31,801 bases of DNA from CAMLQK01 sp035478775 (GCA_035478775.1 DATIJG010000011.1:1-31801); one strand, 5' to 3'; numbered from the stretch's first letter, positions 17,057 to 25,804 are shown. The notes: generated from the sequence alone by a model not told the origin. Numbers and translations are program-made.

Positions 17057-18171
17057 CAGTTCATTTCCCTTTGCATATGCGGCTGCACCGCCTTACCCTC
17101 ACCCTTGGTGATGATGTCGGCATCCAAGTTACCACTGAAATTCTTGAGCTGCTGGCGGGTCGCAGTATCCGGGTTATAAGTGTCGTACAAAAGTTCAATC
17201 AGTTCCTGGGTGTCAAGCGGCAACCCTTGCACGCCGCACTGCACGAGTCCGCTCAAAACGGCCTGCACGCGATTGCGCAACTCGGTCTTTGCCTTCTCGA
17301 GCTCTTCTTCGTTGATTGTCACGTGTTGCTGCTTGTTGCTGAACAGCGCTGTTACGCCGCTAAAGAAGTTCTTGCTTTGCGTCAACGCTTTTTGTACGTC
17401 AACGTGCGGGAAAAACGGAATGACAATATAGAATTTCTTGTCCATAATATTAGTTTGCTGACCAAGCTGGTCAATGTAACTGATGTAATCTTCCATCAGC
17501 AATGCTAAAAGCATATTGTCGTGCTCGGAGCGGATTTTATCAAGCTTATCAATATACGGTTGCAAATCTACTTTTTGCGACCGTATAAAAATTTGAATAG
17601 GGAAATACAGCGAGTTCAAAAATCCTTGGTAACTGAATTCCACCGCTTCTTGCTCTTGCGGGCTCATAAGGTCGAAGTTAATCGATTTGACCATCACAAT
17701 TGAACGGAATGAGCCGTCACTCATAATTACTATGCCATCGCGGACTTCGGCAATTTGCAGCGTATTCTGCGTACTGTTGGGGTTGGTACGGGGTTGTACA
17801 GGTGTAACCTTTTGCTGCGGAGCACCACCTCCCGCTACAACGGCGGCGGCTTGAGGCGCAGGCGGTGCTGCCTGTGGAATTACGGGCGGCTGTGGCATAG
17901 CGGTTGCCATGGGCGCAGGCGCAGAAAATGCAGCTGTTTGCGGCACTGCTGCTTGCTGGAATTGTTGAGTGACAGACTGCGTATAGGCAGACTGGGGTGA
18001 AGGCTGCTGAGGAGGAGCTGCCGATTGCAGCGGTGCGTCGAAGGCGGGTATATGCTGCGGTACTGCCGAAACCCCAGGTTGTAACTGCACTGCCCCGCTA
18101 CCAAAATCTTGGACACCAGCATCATTCGGAACCCCGCCCGGTTGTGGTTGATTATATGAAGAAGGTTGCAT
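17056..18171 (-). CDS. TraC-like protein: separate N-terminal domain of VirB4 with a Pro/Gln-rich tail
   Basis: 371 residues. Residues 1-130 are low-complexity (Pro, Gln, Ala). From about 134 a folded domain starts (LQIAEVRDGIVIMSDGSFRSIVMVKSINFDL) that matches the N-terminal region of VirB4/TrbE/TraC proteins, including FYIVIPFFP and the region ending at DTYNPDTATRQQL. In Gram-positive and CPR systems this domain is often a separate gene directly before the ATPase, as here (one-base overlap). There are no Walker motifs. It probably partners the ATPase and PrgI at the inner membrane. Confidence 0.82.
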   Translation of the reverse strand: MQPSSYNQPQPGGVPNDAGVQDFGSGAVQLQPGVSAVPQHIPAFDAPLQSAAPPQQPSPQSAYTQSVTQQFQQAAVPQTAAFSAPAPMATAMPQPPVIPQAAPPAPQAAAVVAGGGAPQQKVTPVQPRTNPNSTQNTLQIAEVRDGIVIMSDGSFRSIVMVKSINFDLMSPQEQEAVEFSYQGFLNSLYFPIQIFIRSQKVDLQPYIDKLDKIRSEHDNMLLALLMEDYISYIDQLGQQTNIMDKKFYIVIPFFPHVDVQKALTQSKNFFSGVTALFSNKQQHVTINEEELEKAKTELRNRVQAVLSGLVQCGVQGLPLDTQELIELLYDTYNPDTATRQQLKNFSGNLDADIITKGEGKAVQPHMQREMN

Positions 18172-18210
18172 GAATTGCCTTAATTTCCCACCATCCGTTA
18201 ACTATTTCCA

Positions 18211-19521
18211 CTAATGTAGCGAAATTACCACCTCGTCTTGCAATTCCTTGCGCTTATTTGCTTCGCGCGCAATTGTTGCAACGTCTAAGTCGTCGTTACT
18301 AGCAAGCTGTAGTATAGCAGGGTTTGGAACGGGTGTCACTTGTTGTGCGCCGGTTTGTGACGGCTCAGGAATTTGCGTGTAAGTACCGGTTTGTACTGGT
18401 TGCTGCTGGCCCGGCTGCCCCTGATAATAAGGTTGTTGCGGTACGCCTGCACTAGGTGGGTAGGCCGGCTGTCCGAATGCCTGCGAGTTTTGTATAGCTG
18501 GCGTTGGTGTGGCCGCCGATGTTTGTCCAGTCACTGGTTGCCCTTGAGCGGTTTGCGTTTGAGCCTGCGCAGAAAGCGGCTGAACAATATGGTAGTGTCC
18601 ATATGGGTTAACGCTGTGCTCTAAAACATCTTGCTGGTGGAGTTTTTCAATCAGCGCTTGTTCATCGGCTGGAGTGACCTGCTCTACTTCACTTGACTGA
18701 GGTACTGCTGTGGCAGCTTGCTGCCTAGTGCCGGCAACGACTCCTGGAGTAACGACTTGAGTGTTAAACGTCACGGCGTCTTGCGGAACCTGGGTGGTGG
18801 TGCCTGGCTGGTTCAAAAACCAATAATTATTCGGTTGGTTCTGGCCTACGCCCGGCATGGGTTTTGGCTGGGCAGGCGCACTCAAGTGCTCCAAAATTTC
18901 TTCACGATGTTGCTTGGTAGAGGCTGCAATCATCGAATCGAATTGGCGTGCTACCGGATTAGTTTCTTCGAGAATGTCATCGTCAGGTCGGATATCTACA
19001 TTTGCCTCTACTACTGTCGGCAGAGTACTGGCTTGTATCAACCGGTCGGATGGCTGCGTAGTCTCGGTTTGGGCATTAAATAAATTGATGTTAACATTTT
19101 TTGTCGCCCAACCGCGGCTGTCGATCATGTCTGCCAGGGCTTTTAAGCGACTTTCAACTTCATCTTGCGATAAGCCGTTGGTATACACCATCTCAATTTT
19201 TTTAGGAGCAGTTACAGACACAAGTTCTTTGGCACCGCTTTGATCCCAAATACGTTTACGCGGCTTTAACATGAACCTGATTTTAGCCAGCGCCCAAATT
19301 TCTGTTGGCTGATCGCGGCTCCATGGCCACGCAAAAAAGCCGCTTATAAAACCGACCGGTAAAAAAACCGCAGCAAAAAAGCCAGCCCCTTTGCTAATAA
19401 CCAAAAATGACAAATAAAAACAAAGCACCGCCACCGCAGCATAAATAAATTGCCGCAGCGTCAATGGCCCCAGCAATTTGTCTTCAGCCTCAATATCCTG
19501 GATAACCTTGTATGTCGCCAT
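18211..19521 (-). CDS. PrgI-family membrane protein with a long Pro/Gln-rich C terminus
   Basis: 436 residues. The N terminus (MATYKVIQDIEAEDKLLGPL) and the following TLRQFIYAAVAV are diagnostic of the PrgI family, a VirB3-like partner of VirB4. Two TM helices lie at about 24-45 and 47-70, then comes a basic ALAKIRFMLKPRKRIW segment. Most homologues end near residue 120-140. This one continues with a charged linker (about 120-215) and a disordered Gln/Pro/Thr-rich stretch (about 215-410), ending in an Asp/Lys/Glu-rich helix. It is the first gene of the seven-gene operon, with a TGTTATAGT extended -10 ten bases before its ATG. Confidence 0.88.
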   Translation of the reverse strand: MATYKVIQDIEAEDKLLGPLTLRQFIYAAVAVLCFYLSFLVISKGAGFFAAVFLPVGFISGFFAWPWSRDQPTEIWALAKIRFMLKPRKRIWDQSGAKELVSVTAPKKIEMVYTNGLSQDEVESRLKALADMIDSRGWATKNVNINLFNAQTETTQPSDRLIQASTLPTVVEANVDIRPDDDILEETNPVARQFDSMIAASTKQHREEILEHLSAPAQPKPMPGVGQNQPNNYWFLNQPGTTTQVPQDAVTFNTQVVTPGVVAGTRQQAATAVPQSSEVEQVTPADEQALIEKLHQQDVLEHSVNPYGHYHIVQPLSAQAQTQTAQGQPVTGQTSAATPTPAIQNSQAFGQPAYPPSAGVPQQPYYQGQPGQQQPVQTGTYTQIPEPSQTGAQQVTPVPNPAILQLASNDDLDVATIAREANKRKELQDEVVISLH

Positions 19522-19531
19522 ATCACCTACT

Positions 19532-19540
19532 ACTATAACA
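19532..19540 (-). promoter_or_regulatory. Extended -10 promoter of the T4SS-type operon
   Basis: On the minus strand TGTTATAGT combines a TG extension with TATAGT (19537-19532), ten bases before the PrgI ATG at 19521. No convincing -35 is seen. A start near 19525 would leave a leader of only about four bases, even though an AGGTGA is present just upstream of the ATG in the DNA. Confidence 0.5.
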
Positions 19541-19666
19541 AAAATCCATCGCTTGTCCCTAAGAAAATATAGAGTTTTTAATGGGTTTCAAGAACGGCAC
19601 CGCAGAGTTAACTATATCGTGCTATATACTAGTTACATAGGTCTAGCTTAAAAAGGAGTGGCAGTT

Positions 19667-20299
19667 ATGAGGTCTCCGATTTCTAGGGTTGATGATGCGC
19701 GGGCAAATTATCTTGGCACGTCTTTGAATGAGGTATTTAACGGGGCTGATGTAGCGGCATGCGAAGACTTTTTAAACGAAGTTACTCGCTATGAAAAAAA
19801 GGCTGAGCGTTTAATGTATCTCACAAGCGGTCTTATCCATGGTAACGGTGTGAGCATAATGCAAGCGCAAAAAAGGCTTTTCCGTCGAGTCCGAAAAAAG
19901 GACATAGAGCTTCCTAAAAACTGGCACGTAACTGCATTCCCTGTTGGCATGGTCGGCGAAGTGATAACGCGGCAAGATAGGGGCATGCTCACCCCCTGGC
20001 CCCGAGCCGTTTTCCTTTGCGACGACCGGCAAATGCGTCTCGGTAATTTGACCGCAGCTAAAGTAGTTGTCGATATCACAGATATGACTAACTATTCTGA
20101 AGAGAATGAAATAGTCGAGCACACCATTGGTTCTTTGGTATTTACTTCGGAGCTTGACATAAAGACGTATCACACCACAGATGCCTACGGCAGGCCAATT
20201 GAGCGTAGGACTACTTCTCCGACTGAAACTTTATGGTATGATTTTCAATCTGCGCCAATCTCACATGTGCTCGACAGTATTATCGATAGCATAAGTTAA
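19667..20299 (+). CDS. Unrecognised 210-residue cytoplasmic protein
   Basis: No family recognised. ATG 19667 is chosen because AAGGAG (19653-19658) sits eight bases upstream; an in-frame GTG at 19658 overlaps that ribosome site. The protein is soluble. The first 85 residues are charged and probably helical (CEDFLNEVTRYEKKAERLMYL, RLFRRVRKKD). A beta-rich half follows (WPRAVFLCDDRQMRL, AAKVVVDITDMTNYSEENE, GSLVFTSELD). TGCTATATA (19620-19628) is a likely extended -10. It is a single plus-strand gene wedged between the two minus-strand secretion blocks and converges on the next gene with a six-base gap. Its strong Shine-Dalgarno stands out among neighbours that lack one. A regulator or accessory role is only a guess. 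Confidence 0.75.
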   Translation: MRSPISRVDDARANYLGTSLNEVFNGADVAACEDFLNEVTRYEKKAERLMYLTSGLIHGNGVSIMQAQKRLFRRVRKKDIELPKNWHVTAFPVGMVGEVITRQDRGMLTPWPRAVFLCDDRQMRLGNLTAAKVVVDITDMTNYSEENEIVEHTIGSLVFTSELDIKTYHTTDAYGRPIERRTTSPTETLWYDFQSAPISHVLDSIIDSIS

Positions 20300-20305
20300 A
20301 AAATC

Positions 20306-21649
20306 TTATCGAGGGTTGGTAGTAATACCGTGAAAACGCTGTTTAAACCGGCGAACGGGGGGCTTGTTGCGCTGTTTGTTACGACGCCCATTTACAGTAT
20401 TACGTACGCGGCCACCATCGAGAGGAAGCTGATTTAAAGTACGGTGGTCGATTAACTGCTGAATGCGCTTGTTGTCATTTTCGCGGCTCTTATCTATCTT
20501 TTCGCGGTGCTTGCGCACTTTTCGCTCAGATTTTTCAGATTTTTTAGCTCGTTTGCGGTAAACTTTATCAAGGTAAATTTCGGCATCGGTGCCGGTTTGC
20601 CTTATCCGCGCGCGCGGGGCGCCATTTTCGTAAACGGGTACATCGCCACGCTTGCGCTCTTCGTGCCTCAGCGCCTTCCGAACGCTGCGTTCCTTCCTGT
20701 GCATATCATGACTTTGTGGAAGGCCCGTCCCACCATATACGGCAATGTATGCCTGGGTATCAGTAGCGTAGCCGTTTGTTGCATTATGTGCTTCTACATA
20801 AGGTAGTAGTCCGCCTGTCCTATTGTAATGAATCCGAGCCTCACGACGGAAATTCGCAAGCTCCGGGCTTATAGTAGGGTCTTTACGATCTTCCTGGTAC
20901 TGCTTCTCGATAAGTCGGCCAACGCCTTTTTGCTGTGCTTTACGCCAATGACGGGCCGGATTTGCATAAGACGCCGCCACTTTATGCACGCTGTCTCCTG
21001 CACGGACACTTGGTACATAAGCAGCACCTTGTTTATTAGGGAATCGACGTACCTTTGTTATGTTACGAGCAGATGTATCCTGAAGATTGAACTTAGCAAC
21101 TTTCTTGGCTTGGTGGGGTGTTAAACCGGCAATCTCATGAAGGTAAACCCTATCGGTATCCCTTATGCTCCTGTCTGAGTCCTTTTTAGCTTGGCCAGAA
21201 AGGAGACGACCGATGGCTCGAGTTGTTTCTGTACTACGCTGCTCTTTCTTTTCATGCCTATGAGCGTTAAAAGCTCGGTACACACGGTGAATACCGGCAG
21301 CAGCGATTCTGAACTCGGTTACAGTATCGCTGGCTGTTTCACGAAGCTCTGCTTTGCTTTTGAAAAGCCTTTCCTTCGTTCTGGGAGCGGTAGGTGGTAT
21401 GGGGGTTGGTGTTGGGGTCGGGGTCGGGGTTGTTGGTGGGCGAGAAGGCCGGGAAGGTTCCGGCGCAGGAGCTGGCATGCGCGGTTCCTCGGCGAACGGA
21501 TCAAATATATCAGGAATGCTAGTTGGCACCTTAGCAAATGGACTTTCTGATGTGGGAGTTGGTGTTGGTGTTAGGGGTTGGTTCCACTCTTCTTCAAAGT
21601 TAATTTTTGGTTGGGGGTCTGGTCGTGGAGCGCTATCAGGCGATGACAT
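20306..21649 (-). CDS. Highly basic, partly disordered protein of the secretion region
   Basis: 447 residues, not recognised. Residues 1-90 are acidic to neutral and Pro/Thr-rich, with a (TP)n tract. The remainder is strongly basic and rich in Arg/Lys/His/Gln, with helical segments (YLHEIAGLTPHQAKKVAKF; about 310-330 with HRKERSVRKALRHEERKR; and a KKSEKSERKVRKHREKIDK coiled segment). It has no membrane helix or signal peptide. Such a charge pattern suits nucleic-acid binding or a structural scaffold. It follows the VirB6-like gene by 76 bases but has its own good promoter (21659-21687). Candidates are a cytoplasmic adaptor or a DNA-binding accessory of the secretion machine; neither is proven. 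Confidence 0.7.
   Translation of the reverse strand: MSSPDSAPRPDPQPKINFEEEWNQPLTPTPTPTSESPFAKVPTSIPDIFDPFAEEPRMPAPAPEPSRPSRPPTTPTPTPTPTPIPPTAPRTKERLFKSKAELRETASDTVTEFRIAAAGIHRVYRAFNAHRHEKKEQRSTETTRAIGRLLSGQAKKDSDRSIRDTDRVYLHEIAGLTPHQAKKVAKFNLQDTSARNITKVRRFPNKQGAAYVPSVRAGDSVHKVAASYANPARHWRKAQQKGVGRLIEKQYQEDRKDPTISPELANFRREARIHYNRTGGLLPYVEAHNATNGYATDTQAYIAVYGGTGLPQSHDMHRKERSVRKALRHEERKRGDVPVYENGAPRARIRQTGTDAEIYLDKVYRKRAKKSEKSERKVRKHREKIDKSRENDNKRIQQLIDHRTLNQLPLDGGRVRNTVNGRRNKQRNKPPVRRFKQRFHGITTNPR
21401..21429 (+). other. Potential G-quadruplex tract in a Thr-Pro repeat
   Basis: The plus strand has four runs of at least four G in 29 bases (21401-21405, 21414-21417, 21420-21423, 21426-21429) with spacers of 8, 2 and 2 bases. 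It is the template strand of the basic-protein gene and encodes its Thr-Pro repeat, so codon repetition alone may explain it. A weaker GT-rich tract follows near 21551-21580. Confidence 0.45.
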
Positions 21650-21658
21650 AATATATAT

Positions 21659-21687
21659 TTTATATCACACCATTGCTAATAAGTCAA
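21659..21687 (-). promoter_or_regulatory. Promoter of the basic-protein gene
   Basis: On the minus strand TTGACT (21687-21682) is followed after exactly 17 bases by TATAAA (21664-21659) with a TG extension (TGATATAAA). The ATG at 21649 is nine bases past the -10, so the leader should be about three bases. Confidence 0.65.
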
Positions 21688-21695
21688 TGTGGCTA

Positions 21696-21720
21696 TGCTT
21701 TAAGTCAGGTACTTAAAGCA
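21696..21720 (-). terminator. Ten-base-pair stem-loop after the VirB6-like gene
   Basis: TGCTTTAAGT, loop of five, ACTTAAAGCA: a perfect 10-bp stem starting five bases past the VirB6-like stop on the minus strand. It lacks a U run, so it may be a weak terminator, a 3' end protector or a read-through attenuator between the two genes. Confidence 0.45.
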
Positions 21721-21725
21721 AGGGC

Positions 21726-24700
21726 TTATGGGGTTGGGTTGCCCCCTTGATTCTGATTTTGACCGCTCTGGTACGCCGCATCGTTTCCGTAAGCACGTGA
21801 ACCATTTTCAATAGCTCTCGCCAAACTTTCATCATCGGCGTAAGGAGTAGTATTACCACCCCGGAAACTAGGGTTGGCACGCAATTGGACATTGCCACCG
21901 GCACCGCTGACACCACCACGGAAATTCTTGGCCAGCTGGATTGAAAAAGCAGTCTTATCGCCGAGATCTACGTGCAGGTCATCTCGAACAAATTTTTTGA
22001 ATATTGCCTGGCTGCTGCCGCTCGCTTGGCTGAGGTTTTTAGCGATTTCGTTGGAGCGGTCTAACGCAACTTCCTGCTGGTCTTCGCTACCATGTTGGAG
22101 CATGAAACGGATAGCTGCAGTATCGGCTGTTGCCTGGCTGTCGTGACCGTTCATCATCTGGGCTACACCAGTGCGTTCCATGCCGCTCATGGTAGTAAGG
22201 TAAGAACGTGCTTCTTGGGCACTAATCGCTACACCGTGCTGCTGTGCGCGTTGCTGTAGTGCCAGAACTTCCGGAGCATTTACCGCGATAGACACTCCAC
22301 CAAGGTCGTTACGGCCGGAAGCACGAGCGTTGAATGCGGCATCATACATAAGCGACTCATAAAGGTCGTTGTTGTTTCCTGCGAGGTTGGCAGCGCCTCT
22401 CTCGATCAAATCGATGCGTCCAGTTCCAATAGCGCGTGCCTTATTCTGCATCATACCTTCAAACGCATATGCTGCGTTCGCGCGGTTAAATCCTACTGCC
22501 CTCGCTTTGGTGAGAGCTGCCTCACCGCGTGCCCTGTCGTAGCTACCATCCGCTCTTCTAAATAGCTCTTGGGCAACGCTTGCAGCTTCAGTTTCACTAC
22601 CACCACTCAAAGCCAACACTGCTGTAGCATCGTCTTGCTTCTTAGGTAGGGCAGCAAGACGAGGGTTGGCCTTTGCGGCATTCTCGGCGTCAACTCCCTG
22701 TTGCAAAGACAACAAGGCCTCACTTTGACCAGGTATAAAACCCTTGTAACCTAAATTAGTGCGGCGGCCTAAGTCGTTAACGCGACCGCGCAAACCTTTA
22801 TCTTGATATAAGCTTCCAGCTTTCCAGGATTGCCCGCGCTGGTGCATAGTATTTTGACGATATTTGCTAACGCCACCAGTAAATTTGCCAAGGCCATTTT
22901 TGACAACGCCAGTTAACTCGGCACCTCGCCCAAGCGTGCGTTCGGCCGTCACGGGGATAAGCCAGATAGGTGCGACCACACACCCGAATACGCCAATAGA
23001 GCGCAAAAAATCACCTATATCACCGCCACTAGAACCTGGTAACACGATAGCAAGTATTTTACCGCTAGCGAAGATAATCGGCACAACAATAGTGAAGGCC
23101 GCCCCCCCTTCAACCAATTTTATATCAAGGTCCCAAAGAAATTTCATATTTGGAATGGGTCGCAGTGCTAGGGCAAGCGGCATAAGGATAAGTGCAATAA
23201 GCAGTATCATCTTGACAATCGTAATAATAAATGCCGCCATAATGAATGTGAAGAAACCAGTTACCAAGAAACTCAAGAAGCCAAACGGTCCGAGTGCCAC
23301 CAAACCGCCACTCCCTGCTACGAGGGCAGTAATCAGGCTCCACCCGTCAATGCCGCTAATATCATTTCTTATATGCAAAAATGGCGCATAAAGGGCATCC
23401 GGGAGCCAAAGTGAAAGCTCATTCACGACTATTAGACCATCCCTTATGACTGGCCGTAAAATTGATATGATAATCACTGATACCGTAGCCTCAAGCGCAA
23501 AGCGTCGAAAGGCGAGAGCATTAATGACTTGGAAACCGCTGCTTTCCATGGCAACCATAGCCACGCTTCCGGCAATAAGTATGCTGAAACCGAGGGCTCT
23601 GAATGTATTGAACGCTTGATTGACTGCAGCAGCATTTGGACCAGACCCGAACCAGCCATCAACATCAATGAGCAACGAATCTTGCACTTGGGCACTGAGC
23701 GAGCTAATAAATTTGTTAATGCTTTCGATAATTGGACAGGCAATCCACTTAAGCTGCCACCACTCGGTAAGTGGGCAGGTGTCTTGTATCGCTACATTCG
23801 GGTCGCCCTGGGTGCCTGTTGTGCCGCCTGTTGTCGGCAATTGGTAGTTACCCTGAGCAATTTGATCAGGCGTATTAACCAAAACGTCTTCAATATAGGG
23901 GCTGGGCGTGTTTTTGTTAAGTTTACAACCTTTGCCGTCGTTATCCTGGTCATAATTTTGCGCGTTAATGACGGTACTGCCAGTTGGGTTAGTAGTGACC
24001 TGTAAATAGTTAGGGCATTGGCCGCCATACGAGGGGTTATCTTGATCAAATAAGAATTTGTCCCCGGGGCTGATGGTGGTTGTGTTGTTAGCTACTTTGG
24101 AGAGCGTAAATTTGGCAGCGGAATCGCTATCGTAAGCAGGGTCATTGTCGACGGTGTTCATATGCGTAGCATCTGATACATAGTATTGGATCATGCTCGT
24201 GGCATGTGGGACGTCACCACTGGTCCCAGTAAGGGTAGATTTTACCGTATATTGTGTGCTTGGGCTGCCTAGCGAACCTAGTTTTTTTTCAAAACATTGC
24301 GTGTTTGTAGTGCCGGTAGGCGGGATACTAAAATCCCAATACGCTGGAAGATCACCAGCACCACTTAGTGCAGGATCGACATTAAAACTGACTTTAGATT
24401 GGCAGCCTGACGGTACCCCGACCTTTTTGCTACCACCCTGCACAAATTCTGCGCTACCCGCCCCTGCATCGGCGGTGTTGTCATTAATATTAGTGTCGTA
24501 ATACATGCCGCTCAAAGCGCTTACGTCGACTGTATCGCCGGCAGGAGTGGTGTACGAACCCGAAATCTTGACGTTAATATGGGCGGCATCGATAAAAACT
24601 GCATTAACAGCAAAATCTGAAGAAAAGCCCTCTGCACGCGCGACCCCAGAAAAGAAAGAACTCAGCACCGTAAAACTACTTGAAAGCAAAACCAAAAAGA

Positions 24701-24728
24701 GTCCCACACCTAGCCAAAAACGTTTCAT
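21726..24728 (-). CDS. VirB6/TrbL-like polytopic channel protein with large outer and inner domains
   Basis: 1000 residues. A signal peptide is likely (MKRFWLGVGLFLVLLSSS, cleavage after ARA about residue 32). An extracytoplasmic domain (33-340) follows and contains an Excalibur-like calcium motif, YDQDNDGKGC (259-268). Residues 375-595 hold about six or seven TM helices (e.g. FLVTGFFTFIMAAFIITIVKMILLIALILM), as in VirB6/TrbL channel subunits. Residues 600-1000 are a hydrophilic helical C-terminal region rich in Ala/Arg/Asn, probably cytoplasmic. It diverges from the pilin cluster across 113 bases. The extended -10 TGCTATTAT ends six bases before its ATG, predicting a leaderless message. The family call rests on topology and context, not on a signature motif. 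Confidence 0.75.
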   Translation of the reverse strand: MKRFWLGVGLFLVLLSSSFTVLSSFFSGVARAEGFSSDFAVNAVFIDAAHINVKISGSYTTPAGDTVDVSALSGMYYDTNINDNTADAGAGSAEFVQGGSKKVGVPSGCQSKVSFNVDPALSGAGDLPAYWDFSIPPTGTTNTQCFEKKLGSLGSPSTQYTVKSTLTGTSGDVPHATSMIQYYVSDATHMNTVDNDPAYDSDSAAKFTLSKVANNTTTISPGDKFLFDQDNPSYGGQCPNYLQVTTNPTGSTVINAQNYDQDNDGKGCKLNKNTPSPYIEDVLVNTPDQIAQGNYQLPTTGGTTGTQGDPNVAIQDTCPLTEWWQLKWIACPIIESINKFISSLSAQVQDSLLIDVDGWFGSGPNAAAVNQAFNTFRALGFSILIAGSVAMVAMESSGFQVINALAFRRFALEATVSVIIISILRPVIRDGLIVVNELSLWLPDALYAPFLHIRNDISGIDGWSLITALVAGSGGLVALGPFGFLSFLVTGFFTFIMAAFIITIVKMILLIALILMPLALALRPIPNMKFLWDLDIKLVEGGAAFTIVVPIIFASGKILAIVLPGSSGGDIGDFLRSIGVFGCVVAPIWLIPVTAERTLGRGAELTGVVKNGLGKFTGGVSKYRQNTMHQRGQSWKAGSLYQDKGLRGRVNDLGRRTNLGYKGFIPGQSEALLSLQQGVDAENAAKANPRLAALPKKQDDATAVLALSGGSETEAASVAQELFRRADGSYDRARGEAALTKARAVGFNRANAAYAFEGMMQNKARAIGTGRIDLIERGAANLAGNNNDLYESLMYDAAFNARASGRNDLGGVSIAVNAPEVLALQQRAQQHGVAISAQEARSYLTTMSGMERTGVAQMMNGHDSQATADTAAIRFMLQHGSEDQQEVALDRSNEIAKNLSQASGSSQAIFKKFVRDDLHVDLGDKTAFSIQLAKNFRGGVSGAGGNVQLRANPSFRGGNTTPYADDESLARAIENGSRAYGNDAAYQSGQNQNQGGNPTP

Positions 24729-24734
24729 GCTTTA

Positions 24735-24743
24735 ATAATAGCA
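24735..24743 (-). promoter_or_regulatory. Extended -10 of the VirB6-like gene, leaderless arrangement
   Basis: Minus-strand TGCTATTAT (24743-24735) is followed by six bases and then ATG at 24728. A start seven bases past the -10 falls on the A of the ATG. No ribosome site is present. Confidence 0.55.
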
Positions 24744-24789
24744 TCTTTTTAAAATTCCAAATACTGAAATAGTATGAACCGCAGCTTTA

Positions 24790-24818
24790 TTGCGACCAAA
24801 AGAAAAAAGTCGTATAGT
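24790..24818 (+). promoter_or_regulatory. Promoter of the pilin cluster
   Basis: TTGCGA (24790-24795), 17 bases, TATAGT (24813-24818). The predicted start near 24825 gives a leader of about 17 bases to the ATG at 24842, with no clear Shine-Dalgarno. Confidence 0.6.
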
Positions 24819-24841
24819 AAGACGTAAATAACGGCATTAAA

Positions 24842-25396
24842 ATGATAAAAACAATTTCCCGACAGTTAAAAGCCACTAGCCTCGCAGTTTTTGCCTTTGT
24901 GGGTATTGGCTTATTTGTTGGAGCACCGACCGCTGCTTTGGCCGCCCCCACCCCGGCTATTATTATATTTGCACAAACTACCGGCGAAACGAATCTCGAT
25001 AGTAACAGCGACGTATCCTGCCCTACAAACCAGGCTCTCTCAGGTACTCAAACGGGTAACGGTGCTGGTTGTATCTTGCGTCATATTGTGGCACCGATTG
25101 TTGCGGCATTGGTTGCTCTTACAGGAGTATTGGTGGTAATTTCTATTATTATTGCAGGTATTCAGTATTCATCTTCAAATGGCGACCCCTCAAAAGTAAC
25201 GGCAGCACGTAAGCGTATCCTAAACGCGGTCATTGCGCTACTCTCGTTTATGTTCTTATATGCATTCGTTAACTGGATTATCCCCGGTGGCATTGCTAAT
25301 GGCGGTAACGTGCAGAACGGTAATAGTAGTAATAGTAATAGTGGCGGCAATACTACGCCCACCAATGGCGGTGGCGGCCACCCGATAAGTAATTAA
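24842..25396 (+). CDS. VirB2/TrbC-like pilin, paralogue 1
   Basis: 184 residues: signal peptide ending near ALAAP (about 35), a Cys-bearing outer stretch (C60, C77), then two TM helices separated by a short charged loop (GIQYSSSNGDPSKVTAARKR). This is the VirB2/TrbC layout and is shared by the next five genes. The C terminus past the second helix is a unique Asn/Ser/Gly-rich tail, probably disordered and exposed. It is the first gene of the pilin cluster. Confidence 0.78.
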   Translation: MIKTISRQLKATSLAVFAFVGIGLFVGAPTAALAAPTPAIIIFAQTTGETNLDSNSDVSCPTNQALSGTQTGNGAGCILRHIVAPIVAALVALTGVLVVISIIIAGIQYSSSNGDPSKVTAARKRILNAVIALLSFMFLYAFVNWIIPGGIANGGNVQNGNSSNSNSGGNTTPTNGGGGHPISN

Positions 25397-25405
25397 GCTA
25401 ATAAT

Positions 25406-25795
25406 ATGTTAAACTCAAACCTACTTTTCCCACTTTTACACAACTTTGGCGCTGTTGCAAAGGAATGCCAGCCGGGCAGCTTCCTTGCATTTCCTAGTTG
25501 GTACCAATACCTGAACGTTGTGTACGACCCGGCAAATGGCTGCCATATTGATACGTTTAATGTACCTGGGGATTTTGTGCTGATTGCTTTGGCAATTGCT
25601 GACATTTTGCTGCGGGTGGGCGGCGTTGTGGCTTTCGGTTACGTAATTTGGGGCGGTATCCAATATGTAACTAGCCGCGGCGAGCCGGATAAGACACGCC
25701 AGGCCCAAGGGACAATTATGAACGCTGTCATCGGTATGATTATTGCAATTTTTGCAACGGCAATTGTAACTTTCATTGGAAACTCATTGGGGTAA
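25406..25795 (+). CDS. VirB2/TrbC-like small membrane protein, paralogue 2
   Basis: 129 residues. It has no classical signal peptide. A 55-residue N-terminal stretch with two Cys (KECQPGSF, NGCHID) precedes two TM helices with the shared loop GGIQYVTSRGEPDKTRQAQGTIMNAVIGM. It starts nine bases after paralogue 1. The missing signal peptide and the N-terminal extension suggest a divergent or minor subunit. Confidence 0.75.
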   Translation: MLNSNLLFPLLHNFGAVAKECQPGSFLAFPSWYQYLNVVYDPANGCHIDTFNVPGDFVLIALAIADILLRVGGVVAFGYVIWGGIQYVTSRGEPDKTRQAQGTIMNAVIGMIIAIFATAIVTFIGNSLG

Positions 25796-25804
25796 AATAA
25801 ATTT

